DNA from: Leucosporidium creatinivorum
Lineage: Eukaryota > Basidiomycota > Microbotryomycetes > Leucosporidiales > Leucosporidiaceae
DNA length: 64,000 nucleotides
Direction: 5' to 3'
Assembly: GCA_001600635.1 (NCBI GenBank)
Contig: BCKL01000010.1
Span: 88,747-152,746, forward strand
The notes under the pieces are model-generated. The model was not told where the DNA came from. It ran no database searches and saw only the letters and a program-made list of their open reading frames with translations. This document shows positions 55,128 to 64,000 of the stretch, piece by piece. Made by a program: the position numbers and the translations under genes. How positions within the stretch are numbered: position 1 is the stretch's first letter; each line of letters starts with the position of its first letter.

Positions 55128-58100
55128 TCAAGTCAAGCGCTGGCAGTAATCGTAGTTGTAGACAGAAGTATCGGGGTTGAGCGCCCAGTTGGGCATGTCG
55201 ACGGGCTTGCCGCTTCCTCCGAAGATGGCTGCGCCGAGAGAGAAAGTCAGCTTGGTTCTGGGAGGGGTGAGGGAGCAGAACGCACCAAAGGTAGCTACAA
55301 ATACCATGAATTGCGTTCCTCCATCGAGACCGGCGGAGAGCAAGTAATTGTACTGGAGCGAAAGGGGAAGGTGAGCTCGGCGGAGATGGGGAGAGCTCGG
55401 CGAGGCTTACCTTGCGGAACCAGGTCGCGCGGTAGACACGGAGGTAGTATTGCGAGAAGAGCGCGATGAGCATGGTGGTGAAGACGGAGGAGTTGATGCC
55501 GACAGAGAGGTAGCCGAGGCACCAGCAGGTCTGCAAGAAGCGAGCAGGTCAGCGAAGGCGCTCGTGCAGCAAGGAGGCGTCGAGTTGGCTCGGGGCGGGA
55601 GAAAGTTGTAGTAAAAAGTAGCTACTGACGATCGGGGTGACGACCTTATCCGCACCGAGCCTGGGGAAGAACTTGTGCGCGATCCAGAAGGGGACGGGAA
55701 CGAACAGTCCAATGATGATGGCCATGGGGATGACTAGGGGACCCGAGGGTCAGCTTGCTAGTAATGGGTAAAGGTGTGCAAGCTTTGAGGTGGGACGGAG
55801 AAGGCGGGACGTACTGAAGTACTTGGTTCCCGGGGCATACATGGCGTCGGCGAGGGCTCCCCAGGTCACAGCCTGCGAGTTGAAGGACTGCACCTGCTGT
55901 CCGGACCAAATGTTGGAGCCCTGTACGTCGAGGAGGATTCTGTAATGATGAGGAAGAAGGAGAGGCAGGAGGAGGATCAGTCTTGGCGCTCGGGGCGCTG
56001 TCGAGAGAAGTGAGGACTCACTCTCGCTGAGCCGAGATGATGGTCTTCATGATGATGAGCTGGAGGATGGCGCCGACGACGGTACCGACGAGCTGCATGA
56101 TGAACGTGACGCGAGGAGGGAGCTTGGTGTATTCTGCGAGCGCGCCGAGTGAGGTCAGCAAGGGGCGAGCTGGGAGCGGAGAAAGAAGACGTACGGCCGA
56201 GCTTGAGGTCACGAGTGAGTCCACGAGCTTGCGAAACGGTGTTGGAGCCGTAGAGGGTGAAGTACATGTTTGCTGAAGCAGGGAGAGGCTCGGATCAGCT
56301 CGGAGGTCGCAAGGACGAAGGACGACGAAGCTCACCCTGCGAGTTCCCGGGCACGAGTGCCGAGCCAAGCATCTGAGAAAGCTGCTGAACATCGGTGTTG
56401 AAGCCGGTGACGGCGTACTGTGGCGCAGAAGGAGAGGAAAGCCGCCGTCAGCTTCGCCGAGCCGGGTTGGAGCAGCCAGACCTACCACTACGGTGACGAG
56501 CGGGAAGACCAAGGCGGCCACGAGGAGTGCAACGAGAAGCGCCCACCAAGGAAGCTGGGACTTAGCCTGTCGTGGCAGAAGGAGAGGGGCGAGAGGAAGA
56601 GCGTCAGCCGCTGTCGCCGAGCTAAGCTGCAAGCTGCGCCCGCTGAGCGTGTGAAACTCACAAAGTAGATGGTAGACATGCTGAAGGCGAACGAAACGGC
56701 CATGATGACTCCGTACCACCTACAGCAAAGTGTCAGCTCTCGCTCGTAGTTGGTCACCATCTCGGCGCTCGGTGAGCTTACCACATAGGGACCTCCTTGT
56801 AGACGCGCATCTTCTCGTAGTGAGGGTCGGGCTGGGTTCCAGCGCGCCATTCCTTGATGGCCTGGATGATGGGCTTGCCGAACCAAAGGAAGACTATCGG
56901 GCGGACGGGCGAGGCGAGGACCGAGGCGCGACGAGGGGGAGAGGACGAAAGGCGAAAGTGTCAGCACACAGGCTCTCAATGCGTGGCAGAGCGAGAGGAA
57001 ACATACCATGGGTCAAAGCAGCACCGATGGCCAAGTTCGAGCCGACGTACTGCAGGTGTGAAGAGCAAGGAAGCGGAAAGAGGTCAGCGTCGGCGGAGGC
57101 AGGGCACGGCGTAGTAGGCCACCGCATCAGGCTCGGCGCGGTGGTAGCAGTCACTTACGTAGACTGCGGGTCGAGGGCAGGGTGGTAAAGATGGTCAGCA
57201 ACGCTGATCGACGGGAAGAGCGCGATCACCGAAAGCGCCGAGTCGAGTCGACGCGAGGGAGGACTCCGACGACGGGGTAGCTCGAGAGTTGAGAGCTCCA
57301 GGAGTAAAGGGTAAACCCGACTCACTGGCATTGGAAGTAGCGAACCAAGGAACACCCTCTCGCTCGAGAGCCGTCCTGTTGAGCGAGAAGTCGGCGTTGA
57401 GAATTTGCGATTGGTCGTACTGGGTGCCGTTCTCGTAGAACATGTCCTGGGAAAGGAAGGGAAAGTTCTGGGCGTTCCACACGTTCGTGACGCTGTAGGT
57501 GAGTAGCGAGCGAGGCAAGAACGAGTGAGCAAGATGCGGAAGCGGTCAGCGCCGAGCTTGGCAAGGGCGAAGGGAGTGGGCAGCTAGTGCGACTCACTAG
57601 CAAGCGCAGAACAGGATGCAGCAGAGTGCAACTCCCGCGTATTGCGAGACCTGGGTGCTGAAAGGCGTGAAGAGAGCGCCGAGCGAACCTCCTCCCGAGC
57701 CAGTGTAGTTCCAGTCGAGGCAAAGAGAGAACATGCCGAGTCCCTCGTTTCCGTTGGATCCTCCGAAGATGCGAGTGAACCAAGGCGACTTGCGGTTGGC
57801 GAGGCAGAAGATCGAGATGCCGGTGAGGGTAGGCGCAACGAACTCTGTGCTCGGCGCAGTAGGTCAGCGAAGGTTCACCATGGGTTGGCCCACGGCCTCT
57901 GATGGACTACAGCAGGAAAGAAGACTCACCAGGGATCCATTCCCAGCAGAAGATCGCAATGAAAACGATCCAGAAGAAGCGAAGGCGTTTCTTTTGCGAG
58001 AGCACCGAGGCATCTCGGTGAAGGGCGTCGAAGAGGTTGACGATAGGTAGAAGATTAGGGAAGACGATGAACGTAGGACTGGAAAATTGAGAACAGAGAT

Positions 58101-59257
58101 GGATGAGGTGAGAGAGGAGGGTCAGCCCGAGAACGGCCGAAGGGGAACGCGCCGAGCATTGTTCCGAGTCGGCGGTCGGTGCTAGCAGGCGGGGGCTACA
58201 GAGGTGCATCGCTGTGGTAGATGTATGAAGCACGACTCACTAGACGGTGAAAGAGCGAAGGAGTCCAGCAATGGAGTACCCCTGCACGACGACAAGAAGT
58301 GGGATTAGCCTCCGCAAGCCGAGAAGATGTAGTGGAGTAACGCAAAAATAATTGTGAGCCTAAGAGGACAAATATAGCAGTGCCATAGTTAGGTGTGACG
58401 TTGTAGTAGAGCTCATTGGCGGCGAAGACGGAGATGGCGAGCGCCGAATCACTTGCGGTGGAGGACATGACCACTGCGCGAGATGAGATGAGAAGGTCAG
58501 CAAGCGTCCAGCGTGAGTATGTACGTCGATACATACGTATAGCGACGTGCTCTTTGATGTTGAAGTCGCACGGGTTGAGGAAAGCCCAGAAGCGACCCTT
58601 CGAGGCCTTCGGCAAGACAGTCGCCCAAGCCTTTCCTAAAATAAATGCGATGACTTGCAGGAAGAGCTGGCTGACGAAGACGGTTTGAGGCCGGAAGTAG
58701 AAGATCTGCACATCGGGGGAGAGGAGAGATCAGCTCGGCGTCAGCTCGGCGAAGGCTGGGAGGAAGACGACTCACCTGTCCGAGGACAGCTGCAAAGCAG
58801 GAAAGTCCTAACGCAAGAAACCACATCCTGAAGGTGTGGATCTGGAGAGTAGGGTCGTCCTCGAGTGAGATGCAGCTGCGAGAGAGAGGATGGAGAGGGA
58901 GAGGGAGGAAAGCCGAGACGAAGAGAGGGTAGAAATGGAGGGTAGAGAGAGTCAGTCTACGCTTGAGCTACTTGCAAGCTGATCAGCTGCGACTTACCGA
59001 GTGGCGATATCCTCGGCAGTCTCGATGGGCCGCTCCTTGCCATTGGCGAGGCGGTTCTTCGCGTCGAGGTCGCTCACTTCCTCGTCGGCAGGGTTGAGAT
59101 GCGTCTTGTGGCCCACGTTCTTCTCGGCAGAGAAGTTGTCCTTGTTGTCGAAGGCATCCTTGTTGTCGTCGGGGTAGGAAGGAGATCTCTCGACCGAGGT
59201 GAAGTCGGCGCCCGAGATCGAATCCTGCCGCTTGAAGGGCGTACGGTGCTCCGTCAT
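55128..59257 (-). CDS. Oligopeptide transporter, OPT family (tandem copy 2)
   Basis: Paralog of the neighbouring OPT transporter, about 781 aa. Exons: 59257-58998, 58875-58776, 58705-58537, 58473-about 58349, 58281-58241, 58078-57930, 57845-57599, 57492-57326, 57163-57159 (5 nt), 57049-57007, 56893-56782, 56719-56662, 56566-56486, 56417-56336, 56272-56195, 56133-56022, 55939-55815, 55733-55630, 55530-55411, 55352-55286, 55228-55128. The same OPT landmarks appear (FNIKEHVAI, FPNLLPIVNLFDALH, FTLYGSNTVSQARGL, GSNIWSGQQVQSFNSQAVTW). It has several introns that copy 1 lacks, and lacks the last one. The end of the fourth exon has no canonical donor and is the only uncertain junction. Closely related tandem OPT genes suggest selection for peptide or siderophore-like uptake, by inference. 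Confidence 0.9.
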
Positions 59258-60462
59258 GGTGCTAGGGGTGCGGTACTCGGTAGGTAGGCTCGAAGGTGAT
59301 TAAGAGGAGAAGTAGTGAGAGAGAGAGCGAGGAGGGCCAGCTCCCTTCTCCCGTCTTAGCGCGCTCGCCACCTCTGCCAAGCTCACCCACCGCGCGCTCT
59401 CTCGCTCTTCGGCGCTTTCCCCAGGTCATGCATGCCTTATCAACTCATCTCCGGGATTCACGGTTGACCGATGAGCTAACGACCTCTCCGTCCCCGCCTC
59501 CAGACTCTCCAACAGCATGGTCGAGTCGAGCAAGATCAAGGTCCGAGCGCGCCAAGACCTCATTACGATATGGATCAAGCGAGGTGTTAAGCGAGTGCCG
59601 AGCGAAGATGCCGTCCAGAACACAGTCAAAGAGAGAAAGCCGCGTGTACCGAGGTGCAAAGTCGTGTGGTGAGGTGGTGAAGAGGTTGCAAGGTCGCCGA
59701 TAAAGACGGCCGAGCTTGACCCGAAGTCGTCAGCTCGCCTCGTACAGCTCAGAGACCACGTCGGCGGCGTTATCTCATCATGTGAGCATCCCTAAAACTC
59801 CATGCTGCACCGCGAGGAGAGGCAGGCGATTCGCGAGGAGGAGAGAGGCCGGCGCTAGCGGAGGGTTCCTTCGGTGACCGAGAGATTGCGCGAGCTCGAG
59901 CGGGGAAGGCGTTCATACCACATGATAGCCACTCCTGTGACCTCCTGCGGGCAGTGGCGAGTCGACGAGGCCTGGGAGCGTCCAGCTGCCTGCTCCATCT
60001 CGCAGAACGACGGCGAGCAGCTCCTCTTGGTGTAGTGGGTCCAACGGTTTCATGAGGGCTGTGAACACCTTGATATAGCTGCTGCTCGAATCCTGTGGCG
60101 AGAAAAGGCGATTAAAGGAGCTGAGACGAGTGAGAGATGAAGCGTTTGAAACGGGCAAAGAGGCAACATGCTCGCTAGTCGCCTCTCCTTCCTTTGCCTT
60201 CCTTCGCAGATGATCTGTAAGTAGCCAAAGCTACTCTTTGAGTATTTTCGAGTGTTTTGCAGTGCTGTAAGCTGCTTCACGAGCTCGCAAGCGGACTCTT
60301 CGGCGACTTTCGGTGATCAGACGAGTTGCAGAAAGCACAGCTAACTGGAGGTAGTCGAAAATACTGCATGAAATGATACAGATGCGAGAGAGTGTCTGGG
60401 GGAGTTCGTGGATCGTGAAAAGAGATGGAGGTGGGTCTCGGCGAGCGAGTTGAACGTGGCGC
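59258..60462. other. Gene-poor intergenic region
   Basis: About 1.2 kb between OPT copy 2 and the first gene of the secreted cluster. Open frames here are short, change frame often, and show no domain. I see no RNA gene or strong repeat. The left part must hold the OPT copy 2 promoter. Confidence 0.4.
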
Positions 60463-61268
60463 TTAGATGCTGAGGAGGCCGCACGCTCCACCGAGGCCGA
60501 GGGTCTTGAGAGTGCCGGCAACTCCTCCGAGGCTGAGTGAGTGGAAGAGATGGTCAGGGCGAGCTCTTCAGAAGGCTATCGGAAAACTCACAGTCCGCCG
60601 AGCACGCCGAGCAGGCCGGGGACGAGGTGTCCGACAATGGATAGGAGAGCGGAGACGCTGTGGTGTAGAACGATTAGTCCGGTGTGGCTGGAGACGATCC
60701 AACGTGCAAACGAGCTTACACGACGTTGAGAGTAGCAAAGGTCGGGAGCAGAAGCACCGACAGGAGAGGGAGTTGAATGAGGAGGTGCAGGATTGGCTTG
60801 AGGCATCCAATGATGGAGGTGATGATACCAGCGACGAGTGAGGCTGCCACCTTGACATTAACGTCGACCTGGAGCGATCCCTTGCCAACAGAGAGCGCCT
60901 TGGTGCAAACTCGGACGTCGGCGATGATGCCCTGCGAGTGCCGAAGAGGTCAGCTTCATCGAAAACGACACGGCAAATACACCCCCGAGGGAGTGATGAG
61001 AGCTCACGTTGACGCAGGGGACGACGAGACCGGCGACAGCGTGAGCACTAGGGTGGTGGAGACCGCCGAGACCCTTGTGAAGCTTCGCCTTGCGCTTGGT
61101 GATGCTGGACTGGCAGGTCTTGAGGTGACCAGAAACCTTGTTGGTCTTCTTGGGGTGGTGGCGCTTCTCCATGGCCATTCCTCCCTCCGGCGCACCTGCG
61201 ACGGAAGCGAGCGCCGAACTGGCGAGGGAGGCGAGAACAGCCAACTTGGCGAAACTGGCGAAGAGCAT
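60463..61268 (-). CDS. Small secreted hydrophobic protein (copy B)
   Basis: A 202-aa protein in four exons (61268-61008, 60931-60720, 60657-60592, 60532-60463; 261, 212, 66 and 70 nt). It has a signal peptide (MLFASFAKLAVLASLASSAL), then a basic His/Lys-rich stretch (EKRHHPKKTNK) with a possible Kex2 site. The C-terminal half is strongly hydrophobic and glycine-rich (SIIGCLKPILHLLIQLPLLS, IVGHLVPGLLGVLGGL, LGLGGACGLLSI). Four cysteines are visible after the signal peptide (PCVN, RVCTK, IGCLK, GGACG). The last two exons have the same sizes (66 and 70 nt) and the same Gly/Leu-rich ending as the secreted gene at 62.1 kb. It could coat the cell surface; function unknown. Confidence 0.75.
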
Positions 61269-62130
61269 GTCGAGGATGGAGTAGAAGGAGAGTTCTGCCG
61301 ACGACAAGGTGCGTGATGAGAGAAGGAGCGACGGAAGAAGAGTGAAGAGTGAAGAGTGACTCACGAAGAGACTGAGGGGGGACCGAAAAGAAGACGAGTG
61401 AGGAGAGCTGTGAGGGAAAGGAAGGCAAGAGAATCGAGCTCTCTCTTATACTCGACTTCCGTACACAGACGAACAACGATCTCCGCTCGCCTGGTCTGCT
61501 ACAGACCCAGTAGCGTCTCTTTAGAAGCAGCTGAGGCCTCGAAGGCGTGTGCCCGAGGGACGACGAACCTGGCGCAGAGCCCGTTCTGTAGGCTACGCTG
61601 ACTTGCGAGGTTGGTTGTAAAGCCTAGATGGCGCTGAGAAGGTTTGAGCTCGGGCTCTATAGCAGCAGACAGCTCCGAGAAGCAGCGAGGGAAGCAAGAG
61701 ATCAAGATGCTCGAAGAGGACAGGCCGGCGCTCGAGCTCCCGAGAGGACGAACGGACTTGCACGCGCTTCGGCGTTGCTCGTCTCTGCACCCCCCTCCTC
61801 TCATTTTGTACCTCTACTTGCTCCTCAACAGCTTTCGGAGCTGGCCTACAACCCTACAGCAATCCTCCAGCGACTCCGACACCGATTCTCGGCGTTCGGC
61901 GCGTTCGCCGGTGAATGGTGACGTCGACCCTGCTGCTTTCGAAAGGAGTCACTCTTCTACCGACTAGCTGATCCGGTGCAGATGCTAGATGAGCTCATGG
62001 AGCAACCACCTTCGTCAACGAAGAGGAAAGGCTCGTCAATCCGCTAACAGGGGATAGCGAGCAAGCGGTCTTAAGGACTTGCACTCGCAGACTGCTCTCT
62101 CTTCTCTACACCACCCTCCGACACAACAAC
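61269..62130. promoter_or_regulatory. Divergent promoter region of secreted genes B and C
   Basis: These 862 bp separate two divergent secreted-protein genes and are likely to hold shared control elements. A pyrimidine-rich leader precedes the plus-strand start. No known operator could be named. Confidence 0.45.
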
Positions 62131-63029
62131 ATGCAGCTCACCGCACTCTTCCCCATCCTCGCTCTCGCCACCGCCGCCTTCTCTTCCCCCGTCGAGCCTC
62201 AACTCGGCGCAAAGGCCGTCTCCCGCCGAGCCGTCTCCGCCGACACGGTTTCCTCGACCTTCCAGACGCTGACGACGCAGTTCCAAGCTCATGAAGTCTC
62301 GTTGAAGATGGCTCTGGCTCAAGTGGATAACAGCAACGCGTTGGCAGTCGTCTCGGCTGCGAAGCCGGTCCTGAAGGTGAGCTCGGCGTAGATTTTGCGG
62401 CAGAGGTCGACCTTCGAGCGAGTCTCTGTGGTGGCGAGGATCAGGTAGCAGTGTCTACTAACACTTCCTACTCTTTACAGGCCATCGAAGCCGACCTTAA
62501 GGCGGCCAAGTCGACCCTCGCTCCCCGTCTTCGCAAGCGCCAGGCTTCGGAGGTCGATATCAACGATGGTGAGTGACTCTGAAGCTTGAGGGGGCGCACT
62601 CTCCAGTGATCAGAGCTCATCTATCTCCACCACAGCCGCGCAAGACATCGCCAACGCCATCTCGGCTCTCTTCGCGGCGCTGGCCCCTCTTGAGGAGCTT
62701 ATCGCCAAGCTCCCGCTTCTCGGCGGTCTGCTCGCTCCCCTGCTCTCCCCCATCAACATCGAGTAAGTTCTTCTTAACATGGCACCCCTCTCGGAGAGCT
62801 CAGCTGACTGTTGCGCCGTCCCTTCCCCCCCGCAGCCTCGCCATCGTCCTCGCCGGGGTCGGTCTTGTCCTCACCGGTGTCCTTGCTCTCGTCGGAGATC
62901 TGTGAGCTGACCGTCAAGCATTGAGCTATACCTCGACCGCTGACTCTCTACTTGCGCAGCTTGTCGGGACTCGTCGGCGCTCTCTCGGGGCTCGGCTTGG
63001 GCTCGGTCCTCGGTCTTCTCGGCCTGTAG
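62131..63029 (+). CDS. Small secreted hydrophobic protein (copy C)
   Basis: A 198-aa protein in five exons (62131-62376, 62481-62568, 62636-62762, 62836-62901, 62960-63029; 246, 88, 127, 66 and 70 nt). A signal peptide (MQLTALFPILALATAAFSSP) is followed by an SRR site and, later, RLRKRQAS, both fitting Kex2 cleavage. The mature C-terminal part (LFAALAPLEELIAKLPLLGG, LLAPLLSPINI, VLAGVGLVLTGVLALVGDL, LGLGSVLGLLGL) is hydrophobic and glycine-rich. Its exon plan matches copy A (240, 91, 127, 66, 82) and the end of copies B and D. It probably belongs to a family of secreted surface-active or cell-wall proteins; I do not recognise a named family with certainty. Confidence 0.75.
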
Positions 63030-63484
63030 AGCTTCAATCGCCACCAAAATACAGTCAATATTCCTCCGTACATTGTTCTAGCTTTTGCAATGCCATATAG
63101 ACACTTCTGGCATACCTCTTCTTCTCGACGAGAAGGCAAGTTGCTCGGCGTTCGAATAGGATGCCTCGGAAACGGCGACAACTTAACATCAGGTGCTGAG
63201 GGGCTGCAGCCGACTACCGCGAACTTCTGTTGTGCCCGCCCTTCCTGTGAAGTGAACTTCGAGCGACCTCACGCAGTCAAGGTGGGCGCTGGCAGTGCCG
63301 GCTCGCTGCTCTCATTTTCTGAACTCTCGGCCACGAACCACGAGGACGATGAGGAGAAGAGATATAATGCAATAGAAAAAAGGGGTGTGCTCTATTTGCG
63401 ATGAGGGAAAAGGGTGTACAATGAAAGGGCTCGACTCGAGGCGCTCGGCGCCAACTTGAGGAGGGAGGATGCGAAGATGGGCGC
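63030..63484. other. Convergent intergenic region between secreted genes C and D
   Basis: The 3' flanks of two secreted-protein genes. There are AT-richer pieces (for example near 63050-63070 and 63360-63385) that could hold polyadenylation signals. No gene was recognised. Confidence 0.4.
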
Positions 63485-64000
63485 TCAAAGGCCGAGGAGG
63501 GAGACGACGTTGCCGAGTCCGAGGGAGGTGAGGAGGCCTCCGACGTTGCCGAGGCTGTAGTGTGAGGTCTAGGAGTCAGCAGTAGCTTCGACGAAGGAAG
63601 GGAGGTGAACCCACAGCTTGTGAACGAGGTCGAGGACGCCGGGGAGGAGGAGGGAGAGAGAGGAGAGGAGGAGACCGAGTACCATGTTGAGGACCGAGAG
63701 GACAGGGAGGAGAAGAGACCCAAGTAGGGGGAGATCGACGAGAAGCTGCTCGACGGGAGCCAGAGCAGCGAGGATGCTGTTCACGATACCTACGATGTCC
63801 GAGGCAATCTTGTCGATGCTGCTGCTGAGGTTGAGACCCGAGGCCGAGGCCGAGGCGACGGTCGAGACGGCGGTGTTGACCTCGTCGATGATGGCCTGCG
63901 AAAGCGGGGGGTAAGAAAGGCTGTCTACATCACTCCCTCACATCGCGGCTCATACTCACATTAACAGCAGGGAGGACCACCGCGGCCACATCGGTGACGG
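63485..64000 (-). CDS. Small secreted hydrophobic protein (copy D), 5' part beyond window
   Basis: The last exons of a gene that enters from the right edge: a partial exon from 64000 to 63960 (VTDVAAVVLPAVN), then 63895-63615 and 63554-63485. The large exon encodes AIIDEVNTAVSTVASASASG, DKIASDIVGIVNSILAALAP and then strongly hydrophobic helices (VEQLLVDLPLLGSLLLPVLS, VLGLLLSSLSLLLPGVLDLV). The final 70-nt exon (LGNVGGLLTSLGLGNVVSLL) equals in length and style the last exons of copies B and C. The signal peptide is outside the window, so secretion is inferred from the family. Confidence 0.7.

Noticed and set aside
1-64000. Possible tRNA genes
   Set aside because: I looked for B-box-like GGTTCRANYCC words with a partner A box at proper spacing and found none convincing; tRNAscan-SE would settle it.
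1-64000. Possible transposons or virus-like elements
   Set aside because: No transposase, reverse transcriptase, integrase or terminal repeats could be read in any frame; the only repeats seen are short intronic ones and a host-gene duplication.

Overview
The window looks like nuclear chromosomal DNA of an intron-rich basidiomycete fungus, probably a red-yeast-like member of Pucciniomycotina (Microbotryomycetes or a relative). The reasons are GC-rich coding sequence, many short introns (about 50-140 nt) with GTGAGT-like donors and a GCTGAC-type branch site just before the acceptor, and a purely fungal gene set (fungal tRNA ligase, OPT peptide transporters, YOL075C-like ABCG transporter). The lineage is an inference from gene style. 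No rRNA, tRNA, CRISPR, virus-like element or transposon could be supported by reading alone. I spliced the genes by hand; in all but a few flagged cases the exon phases close exactly on a stop codon.

Layout. 1-9 kb: ABCG transporter (cut by the left edge), aminodeoxychorismate lyase, mitochondrial ribosomal protein mL54, two tandem SDR oxidoreductases, and a synaptobrevin gene with microexons and a split start codon. 9-21 kb: class 3 lipase, cytochrome P450, an acidic LRR/F-box-like protein, and MCM2 whose first coding exon is only ATG. 21-24 kb: a sparse stretch with one unexplained small exon, then an RNase III with dsRBD. 24-32 kb: a 1411-aa OTU-domain protein and an HMG-box-like protein. 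32-38 kb: a Frag1/DRAM/Sfk1 membrane protein, a degenerate partial copy of it, and a MATE transporter. 38-46 kb: a small secreted protein, a peroxisomal enoyl-CoA hydratase 2 ending in SKL, tRNA ligase TRL1 and a VAMP7-type R-SNARE. 46-51 kb: an F-box gene with two frame breaks and a Ybp2/glomulin-like protein. 50.6-59.3 kb: two tandem OPT transporters. 60-64 kb: three more small secreted proteins of the same kind as the one at 38 kb.

The genes do not form one pathway. Shared themes are membrane transport (ABCG, MATE, two OPT), vesicle fusion (two R-SNAREs), RNA processing (RNase III, TRL1), lipid and peroxisomal metabolism (lipase, hydratase, P450, SDRs) and secreted surface proteins. The least expected signals are in gene structure: microexons of 5 and 13 nt, start codons abutting introns, GC-AG and apparent AT-AG introns, heavy intron turnover between tandem paralogs, a CTCGGCG/CGCCGAG word recurring in introns, and a large uncharacterised OTU protein.
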